From: Patescibacteria group bacterium UBA6130
GTDB taxonomy: Bacteria; Patescibacteriota; Microgenomatia; UBA12405; UBA6130
Direction of reading: 5' to 3'
Length of the DNA stretch: 12,174 nucleotides
NCBI GenBank assembly: GCA_002428285.1
Contig: DIVO01000015.1
Coordinates: 1-12,174, forward strand
This document shows positions 7,096 through 12,174 of the stretch, in pieces (the stretch's first letter is position 1; every line of letters begins with the position of its first letter). The notes beneath the pieces were generated by a model, which saw only the letters and a program-made list of their open reading frames with translations, ran no database searches and was not told the origin of the DNA. A program made the translations under genes and the position numbers.

Positions 7096-7242
7096 AAACA
7101 AGTTTGCGAAGCCAGTAAGCAAAGCTTGTCTGCGAATAAACAAGTTTGCGAAGCCAGTAAACAAGTTTGCGAAGCCAATAAGCAAAGCTTGTCTGCGAAT
7201 AAACAAGTTTGCGAAGCCAGTAAACAAGTTTGCGAAGCCAGT
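7096..7242. repeat. Seven phased 21-bp direct repeats of two types, order A-B-A-A'-B-A-A
   Basis: The array is exactly 7 x 21 = 147 bp. Unit A (AAACAAGTTTGCGAAGCCAG plus T) occurs at 7096, 7138, 7201 and 7222, and with one base change at 7159. Unit B (AAGCAAAGCTTGTCTGCGAA plus T) occurs at 7117 and 7180 and is identical both times. B contains GCAAAGCTTGT, the reverse complement of A's ACAAGTTTGC with one inserted base, so neighbouring A and B units can form hairpins. The length is a multiple of 3 and no unit contains a stop in several frames, so spurious reading frames run through on both strands. The array fills the space between the two divergent promoters. A 21-bp period is two helical turns, which suits a protein-binding array; that role is inferred. 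Confidence 0.95.
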
Positions 7243-7245
7243 AGA

Positions 7246-7274
7246 TTGACTTTCCTCACTCGTTTTTTAATAAT
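7246..7274 (+). promoter_or_regulatory. Promoter of the Cys-rich surface-protein operon
   Basis: TTGACT (7246-7251), a 17-bp spacer, then AATAAT (7269-7274); each hexamer matches consensus at 5 of 6 bases. The predicted start of transcription (about 7281) touches the GTG at 7282. The -35 begins 4 bp after the last 21-bp repeat. Confidence 0.65.
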
Positions 7275-7281
7275 TAACAAA

Positions 7282-8796
7282 GTGAATTTTTACTCTAGTA
7301 ACAATTATCGTGACGTTCCGCCTATTCTACCGGCAAAGATCGGTATGCCGCCAGCACCTTCCGAACCCACGACGACAGACAAAAACAGACCGAAAATTAA
7401 TCTAGGTAAAAATTTACCGAGTATTTTAACTGCCATATTTCTCGTCATTACCTTAATCGGATCAGTTTATCTGGTGCAAAATCGGCATCTCCTTTTTGAT
7501 CAAAAAGCCACAAGCTGCACTCCTCCTGCCGGGAAAATAGGTTATGACGGAGAAGGCGGCTGTTGCGGAAGCTTTATCAGCCAAGAAGGTGAAAGCTGTG
7601 ACAGTGGAGGCTGCAGAGAGTGGGAGTCCTGCTCAATCAGCAATGGAGACTGCGCTTCAGGCACCAGCTGTCAAGACAATTCCGGATCCAGCTCAGGAAG
7701 CTGCACTCCAATCAAAACTTATTCCTCAACCTCTCTATGCGACCGAGGAAACTCGGCCAGTGTAACTTTAACAGCCTGTATTCCAGAAGGCTGTACCCTA
7801 ACTGGTGCCAATGTTCCTTACAACAGTGCCATTGCTTTTTGTGACGGAGAAGACAGAGCAAACTGTGATGGTGTTTGCGGGGCAACAGAACAACCTAATA
7901 CCCTAACAATTCCTTCAGGCGAAAAATGTAATTCTGTAACAATAAGCTGCAATCCAAGAAATAACTGCGGCACCTGTCAGGTTGATATTGACGGAAATGG
8001 TTCAAGGAGATGGGAAAATATCGGCTGCTATCCTTCTTCCTGCACAGTCTATGTACAGGGAAGGGTGGCATCAGGAGTTGCAGGCGGTGATTGTCCTTTT
8101 GCTCCATACTGGAGAGCAGGCAGCTGTGCTGGCTGTACAGGATACTGTAATGTTTCTTCGGAGATGAAAGTTGTTTGTAATGGAGTTCAAGCCAACTGGG
8201 GATGTAATGGCTGTGGAGCACTTTACTCAACCACTGATGTCTTCAAAGAAGGAGAGCCTGTTACTTGTGTTTTAACCGGATTACCAGCCGGATATGAGTG
8301 TACTACTCCTAGCTGCACAGTTTCAAAAACCGTTGGCTGTGATAATAACGATTTTTGGTTTTATATCAGACCAAAACCAACATCCACCCCACTGCCAACA
8401 CCAACAGCTACGCCTAAGCCAACCAATACACCAACACCGATGCCTACCAATATGCCAACACCAACACCTAAACCAACATCAACACCAATCCCAACGCCAA
8501 CCCCTTCAGCTGTCTGCGAATATTGTCATATTTACAGTCTTTCATGGGAAACAATTCAAAACTTGTCTTCCTTATCTATTGGAAACGAAATTTATTTAGC
8601 CACTAAAGGGTCCACGACCTCAACTCAAGATCTCACAAAGGCAAAATTTAAAGTTACCATCGATGGAACTGCTTCAGACTGGATGGAAACAAGCCAGAAG
8701 CATAATGATGAGTTTTATTTGCCATATACAATCTTAAAAGCTGGGATTTATACTATTGAGTCTATGGTTTACCATCCACAGCTTGGCTGGAAATAA
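7282..8796 (+). CDS. Cys-rich, membrane-anchored surface protein with Pro/Thr linker
   Basis: 504 residues from the GTG chosen here. Layout: a cytoplasmic Pro-rich segment (1-44, with PPILPAKIGMPPAPSEP), one membrane helix (about 45-67, ILTAIFLVITLIGSVYLV), an extracellular domain with about 32 cysteines (about 79-345), a Pro/Thr-rich linker (about 363-410), and a C-terminal domain of about 90 residues with a Cys-x-x-Cys start, YSLSWETIQNLSSLSIGNEI and a PQLGWK end. The last domain and overall plan resemble exported proteins common in Microgenomates, from memory. The even Cys count suggests disulfides outside the cell. The open frame extends back through the 21-bp repeats, but a promoter at 7246-7274 makes that part non-coding; a later ATG at 7345 is the alternative start. 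Ligand or function is unknown. It is followed after 2 bp by a second surface gene. Confidence 0.85.
   Translation: MNFYSSNNYRDVPPILPAKIGMPPAPSEPTTTDKNRPKINLGKNLPSILTAIFLVITLIGSVYLVQNRHLLFDQKATSCTPPAGKIGYDGEGGCCGSFISQEGESCDSGGCREWESCSISNGDCASGTSCQDNSGSSSGSCTPIKTYSSTSLCDRGNSASVTLTACIPEGCTLTGANVPYNSAIAFCDGEDRANCDGVCGATEQPNTLTIPSGEKCNSVTISCNPRNNCGTCQVDIDGNGSRRWENIGCYPSSCTVYVQGRVASGVAGGDCPFAPYWRAGSCAGCTGYCNVSSEMKVVCNGVQANWGCNGCGALYSTTDVFKEGEPVTCVLTGLPAGYECTTPSCTVSKTVGCDNNDFWFYIRPKPTSTPLPTPTATPKPTNTPTPMPTNMPTPTPKPTSTPIPTPTPSAVCEYCHIYSLSWETIQNLSSLSIGNEIYLATKGSTTSTQDLTKAKFKVTIDGTASDWMETSQKHNDEFYLPYTILKAGIYTIESMVYHPQLGWK
8368..8513 (+). repeat. Pro/Thr codon repeat (linker)
   Basis: An imperfect run of CCA-ACA type codons encoding alternating Pro, Thr and Ser (PTSTPLPTPTATPKPTN...) between the Cys-rich and C-terminal domains of the surface protein. 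It probably forms an extended, possibly glycosylated stalk, and such sequence is prone to length change. Confidence 0.8.
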
Positions 8797-8798
8797 TT

Positions 8799-9416
8799 AT
8801 GAATAACTTAATAAAAACAAAGAAAATATACATAATTTTAGGCTTATTGATTCTTTCAAGCACTATCACTGTTACTATAGCCTGGAGACTTTATCAACTT
8901 AAAAACAGAGCGATCTCACCACTTGCCCCTGAACAAAGCGAAGCGGGACCAGACCAAGCTAGCGAGCAATGCAAAATATCCTTTATCATTCAAGCTCCGA
9001 CACCAACAATTACTCCATCGGTCACCCCAACAGGCACTCTAATACCTTCTCCAACACCAACTATCACCTTAACTCCGTCACCCACACCTACTGGAACACT
9101 TACTCCATCTCCAACACCAACTGTTACTTTAACCCCCACACCATCTCCAACGAATACTCCTACTTTGACACCAGCTCCTGAGCCATCATCTACTCCAATT
9201 CCTACAGCCACAACCATTGTTACTAATACTCCATCTCCAACTTCTCTACCGACACAAACATCCTCGCCTGCACCAACTAAAGAATTTGTTGCTCAAGCCA
9301 GCACGCCTACACCTTTGCCAACTGAACTTCCAAAAGCCGGATATTTATCGGGAGGCTTAACGATCGGATTATCTGCTCTAGCCATATTTTTGCTGGGAGT
9401 TATTATTCTGCTCTAA
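8799..9416 (+). CDS. Pro/Thr-rich stalk protein with N- and C-terminal membrane segments
   Basis: A 205-residue exported protein of low complexity. Residues 10-30 (IYIILGLLILSSTITVTIAW) form a signal or anchor helix. Residues 31-66 are a short segment with one Cys (EQSEAGPDQASEQCKISF), about 67-170 are a Pro/Thr/Ser stalk, then comes LPTELPKAG (173-181) and a second helix (about 183-205) that runs to the very end. The stalk includes two 20-residue repeats. The ELPKAG plus terminal helix layout recalls LPxTG-type sorting signals, but the required motif is altered and no basic tail follows, so sorting is only a possibility. It starts 2 bp after the stop of the Cys-rich gene, with a weak GGA before the ATG, so it is cotranscribed and may act with it. 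The Thr density suggests O-glycosylation, an inference. Confidence 0.8.
   Translation: MNNLIKTKKIYIILGLLILSSTITVTIAWRLYQLKNRAISPLAPEQSEAGPDQASEQCKISFIIQAPTPTITPSVTPTGTLIPSPTPTITLTPSPTPTGTLTPSPTPTVTLTPTPSPTNTPTLTPAPEPSSTPIPTATTIVTNTPSPTSLPTQTSSPAPTKEFVAQASTPTPLPTELPKAGYLSGGLTIGLSALAIFLLGVIILL
9030..9149 (+). repeat. Two 60-bp imperfect tandem repeats in the stalk
   Basis: Residues 78-97 and 98-117 of the stalk protein are near copies (TGTLIPSPTPTITLTPSPTP and a variant with T, V and PTPSP changes). Synonymous changes between the DNA copies suggest an old duplication kept at protein level. Confidence 0.7.
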
Positions 9417-9496
9417 CGCAAAGAAAAGCAGCGCCCCTTGTTTAGTATGTTGTCAATAAAACTATATATTTGAGGGTATATTTAGTAAATAATCTA

Positions 9497-9778
9497 TCAG
9501 GAGCGCCTCATCTTGCCATAATAAATATGACTTCGTCTTCCCGATAGTTCTCTGGAATTATGCGTGTTAGGAGTCCCCAGCCTAAAAGTTATTCCATTAT
9601 AAACATTGCCTTTATCTCCACAATTCAAAATCTGATCTTTTTGATCTGGAGCGACCTCTACATTCCCAAACTGCCCTTCAATCGTTTCCAGCATTTTCCT
9701 GTGTGGATGACTATCAGGTATTTGGGCAATGACTTCTTTAATAAATTCAGGACCTTCTGAAAACCGCTCGAAGGACAT
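9497..9778 (-). CDS. Small hypothetical protein coupled to leuS
   Basis: I do not recognise this 93-residue protein. It is soluble, with an N-terminal half that looks helical (FIKEVIAQIPDSHPHRKMLETIE, about 12-34) and a C-terminal half that looks like a beta-rich tail (GNVYNGITFRLGTPNTHNS, about 57-75) ending in the basic KMRRS. One Cys, no membrane helix. Its ATG follows the leuS TAA with no gap (TAAATG), so translation is probably coupled to leuS. Gene status rests on this junction, on an open frame that fills the space and on plausible composition. It might regulate or partner with LeuRS, or simply be carried with it; no evidence decides. Confidence 0.6.
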   Translation of the reverse strand: MSFERFSEGPEFIKEVIAQIPDSHPHRKMLETIEGQFGNVEVAPDQKDQILNCGDKGNVYNGITFRLGTPNTHNSRELSGRRSHIYYGKMRRS

Positions 9779-12174
9779 TTACCTGACAACAAAATTTATA
9801 AGCTTTCCGGGTACAAAAACGACTTTTTCTATCTGTCCAATATGTTTTGATATTTTTCCATCGCTCTGAGCCAAATCTTTGATGGTATTTTCATCACTTG
9901 AACCATCTGTTCCCACGCTTAAAATACCCCTAACTTTTCCATTTACCTGGACAACAATATCAACTAAATCCTCTTTAAGATATTTCTTGTTAGCAGTCGG
10001 CCAACTTGTCTGATTTAGGTCTTTAGTTTTCTCTATGTTTTCGGCTAATTTGCCAGCAATCTTTGGAGCAAATATTGATAATAACTTTATAAACGAGAGA
10101 GCTTCCTCTTTACCTAAAAAGATCTTATCCTTTTCGAGTTCATTTAAAGCCTCCATCATGGCAGCAACTGCAGTATTAAAAGAAAAAGAGTCAATGTCAC
10201 CTGATACCTTGAATATCAATTTATTAACTATCACCTTCCCCTTGTCTGCGGACTGATTTTCTAGCTTGGAAAAATATTTTTCTGTTCTGGATAAAAACCT
10301 TACGACTCCCTTAAGTGAATTTTCATTCCAAGCCATGGCACTTCCTGAATAAGGGCCAATGAACATTAGATACATTCTCAGCACATCTGATCCATATTTT
10401 TGGGCGATATCGTCAGGATTGATTACATTCCCCCTCGACTTGCTCATTCTCTGCCCATCAGGACCCAGAATTACTCCATGAACAACTCTTTTTTGGTATG
10501 GCTCACTGGTTGGCGCTACCTTTAAATCATAAAGGAATTTATTCCAAAAACGAGAATACAACAAATGCAAAGTTGTATGTTCTTCTCCTCCAAAGTAAAC
10601 ATCAACTGGCATCCAAAATTTTAATTTTTCAGAATCAGCAAGTTTTTTAGCATTTTTAGGATCGAGAAAACGGAGAAAATACCAACTTGAACCAGCCCAA
10701 TTAGGCATTGTGTCAGTTTCTCTCTCTGCCTTGTTGCCACAATGAGGACAGATGGTTTCCACCCATTCTTTTACATCAGCAAGGGGAGATTTACCTGTAC
10801 CGGTAGGCTGATACTTTTCAACCTCAGGAAGCTTTAAGGGTAAGTCATTCTCGGCCATTGGAAACCAACCAGCGAAAGATTGTTTTTCCTGCTCGGTAAG
10901 GTTATGGATAGGCTTAATCTTTTTGCCTTCCTCAGTATCCCACCAGGTTATACCTTTATTCTTACACGACTCACAATAAACCATGGGAATTGGCTCTCCC
11001 CAATAATGCTGCCTGGAAAATACCCAATCTCTTAAGTGATATGACGTTGCCCTCTGACCAATTTTTTTGCCCTCAAGCCAGGAGATTACTTTTTCTATAG
11101 CCTGAGAAGGTTTTAACCCATTAATAAAATCGGAGTTGGCAAGTTTTCCTCTTTCAACATCCACATAAGCTCCCTTATCAAAATCCCATGAAGAGTCAGG
11201 AATAATAACCGGGATTATTTGTAAACTGAATTTTTTAGCAAACTCCCAATCCCGTTGGTCGTGAGCGGGCACCGCCATAATCGCTCCTGTGCCATAACTG
11301 GAAAGCACAAAATCTGAAATCCAGATAGGTATCTTCTTGCCATTGACAGGATTTATTGCTGTTAAGCCTGTATCTACTCCTGATTTATCTTTTTGTAATT
11401 CGGTCCTTTCTAAATCAGATTTTCTTGCCGCCTTATTTATATAATTAACTATTTCCCTCTTCTTCCCTTGAGAAATAGTTTGCAAAGATTGAATTTGATT
11501 AACCAAAGGATGTTCTGGAGAAATTACCATAAAGGTTGATCCCCATAAAGTGTCCGGTCTGGTGGTGAATATTTTTAAAGTCTTTGTTTTTATGTCTTGA
11601 TTTTCAATATTGAAATCCACAAAAGCTCCAGTTGACCTGCCGATCCAATTTATCTGAGCGCTTTTTGTGGATTGAGGGTAGTCAACAATATCCAGGTCAT
11701 CAATTAGCCTGTCAGCGTAGGCTGTAATTCTCAATAGCCATTGATCTAATTCCTTTTTCTCAACCGAAGCACCGCATCTCTCACATTTATTATCCACAAC
11801 TTCCTCGTTTGCCAACCCAATCTTACACGATGGGCACCAGTTAATAGGCATTTTTTGTTTATATGCCAAACCCTGCTTAAACAGTTGAATAAAAATCCAC
11901 TGGGTCCATTTATAATAGTCGGGGTTTGAAGTAATCAATTCTGCCTCCCAATCAAAGGAAAAGTCTAGTTCTTTCATCTGTCGTCTAAAAGTGTCCGCAT
12001 TTTGTTTGGTGGCTAACTCAGGTTTAATTCCCGTTCTGATGGCGTAATTTTCTGTTGGCAGACCAAAAGCATCATAACCGATTGGGAAAAACACCTTAAA
12101 TCCTTTGGCTACTCCCTCCATTCTTTTCTTGCGAGCATAGACATCGGCTCCAGTCATAGTAAATGCGTGACCAA
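9779..12174 (-). CDS. leuS: Leucyl-tRNA synthetase, N-terminus cut by the window edge
   Basis: Class I synthetase charging tRNA-Leu. The frame is open to the right edge: before the first in-window Met (12157) it reads GHAFT, the end of the HIGH signature, so that Met is internal and roughly 40-50 residues lie outside. Counting from that Met: DAFGLPTENYAI (29-40), a first zinc site CPSC/CERC (108-111, 125-128), the editing domain with TTRPDTLWGSTFM (188-200) and GTGAIMAVPAHDQRDWEF, a second CESC/CPHC pair, NWAGSSWYFLR, and RMSKSRGN with MSKS at 571-574 (10447-10436). The C-terminus shows the usual VQVNGKVRGILSV and VVFVPGKLINFVV. All catalytic and editing motifs visible look intact. The stop is directly followed by the ATG of the small 9497 gene. 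Confidence 0.97.
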   Translation of the reverse strand, partial: GHAFTMTGADVYARKKRMEGVAKGFKVFFPIGYDAFGLPTENYAIRTGIKPELATKQNADTFRRQMKELDFSFDWEAELITSNPDYYKWTQWIFIQLFKQGLAYKQKMPINWCPSCKIGLANEEVVDNKCERCGASVEKKELDQWLLRITAYADRLIDDLDIVDYPQSTKSAQINWIGRSTGAFVDFNIENQDIKTKTLKIFTTRPDTLWGSTFMVISPEHPLVNQIQSLQTISQGKKREIVNYINKAARKSDLERTELQKDKSGVDTGLTAINPVNGKKIPIWISDFVLSSYGTGAIMAVPAHDQRDWEFAKKFSLQIIPVIIPDSSWDFDKGAYVDVERGKLANSDFINGLKPSQAIEKVISWLEGKKIGQRATSYHLRDWVFSRQHYWGEPIPMVYCESCKNKGITWWDTEEGKKIKPIHNLTEQEKQSFAGWFPMAENDLPLKLPEVEKYQPTGTGKSPLADVKEWVETICPHCGNKAERETDTMPNWAGSSWYFLRFLDPKNAKKLADSEKLKFWMPVDVYFGGEEHTTLHLLYSRFWNKFLYDLKVAPTSEPYQKRVVHGVILGPDGQRMSKSRGNVINPDDIAQKYGSDVLRMYLMFIGPYSGSAMAWNENSLKGVVRFLSRTEKYFSKLENQSADKGKVIVNKLIFKVSGDIDSFSFNTAVAAMMEALNELEKDKIFLGKEEALSFIKLLSIFAPKIAGKLAENIEKTKDLNQTSWPTANKKYLKEDLVDIVVQVNGKVRGILSVGTDGSSDENTIKDLAQSDGKISKHIGQIEKVVFVPGKLINFVVR

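Noticed and set aside
7096..7242. CRISPR array
   Set aside because: Units are contiguous with no unique spacers, only 21 bp long and of two alternating types.
6885..7280. Minus-strand and plus-strand reading frames through the repeats (SQTCLLA-type and NKFAKPV-type heptads)
   Set aside because: They stay open only because the unit is a stop-free multiple of 3. They overlap galU in another frame or the promoter, and have no start signals of their own.
8935..8985. Possible relic of the 21-bp unit in the stalk gene (AACAAAGCGAAGC)
   Set aside because: Shares AACAA and GCGAAGC with unit A but not the full 21 bp or the phasing; may be chance.
8990..9217. Minus-strand frame of Val/Gly repeats opposite the stalk gene
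   Set aside because: It is the complement of Pro/Thr codons and therefore open by composition.
9417..9496. Intrinsic terminator between the stalk protein and the convergent 9497 gene
   Set aside because: Only a weak GCGCCCC/GGAGCGC pairing across about 65 nt and AT-rich sequence; no stem followed by a T-run.

Overview
The window looks like part of a compact, moderately low-GC bacterial genome of the Candidate Phyla Radiation (Patescibacteria), probably Microgenomates-like. This is inferred from protein style, not a database match. The signs are surface proteins with a short cytoplasmic N-terminus, one membrane helix, a Cys-rich or Pro/Thr-rich exterior and a C-terminal domain ending in LGW, together with near-zero intergenic space, convergent genes that overlap at their stop codons, and almost no Shine-Dalgarno sequences.

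Layout. Positions 1-116 hold, on the minus strand, a strong extended -10 promoter and the 5' half of what looks like a tRNA-Lys(UUU). It is interrupted after the anticodon loop and runs off the left edge. From 139 to 4230 on the minus strand lie argS, an M16 zinc peptidase, ndk and a PPC/DUF296 protein. From 4279 to 6161, two unrecognised plus-strand genes flank a minus-strand class I SAM methyltransferase. At 6158-7051 (minus) is a GalU-like UTP-glucose-1-phosphate uridylyltransferase. It is divergent from a plus-strand pair (7282-9416) encoding a Cys-rich membrane-anchored surface protein and a Pro/Thr-stalk protein. From 9497 to the right edge (minus) are a small unknown gene and leuS, whose N-terminus is cut by the window end.

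Two non-coding patterns stand out. First, seven perfectly phased 21-bp units (two types, order A-B-A-A'-B-A-A) fill the space between galU and the Cys-rich surface gene. They end within 4-10 bp of both divergent -35 boxes. Second, nearly every gene that begins a transcription unit has a -10 hexamer only 5-7 nt upstream of its start codon, so transcription would begin at or next to the start codon. This predicts leaderless mRNAs as the normal mode for first genes here. Genes inside operons (ndk, the PPC gene) lack this element, which fits.

The known genes are housekeeping: aminoacylation (ArgRS, LeuRS, possible tRNA-Lys), nucleotide balance (Ndk), UDP-sugar supply (GalU) and protein turnover (M16). 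The surface-protein pair is the accessory part. GalU could supply sugar for surface glycosylation, but the only link visible here is the shared intergenic region.
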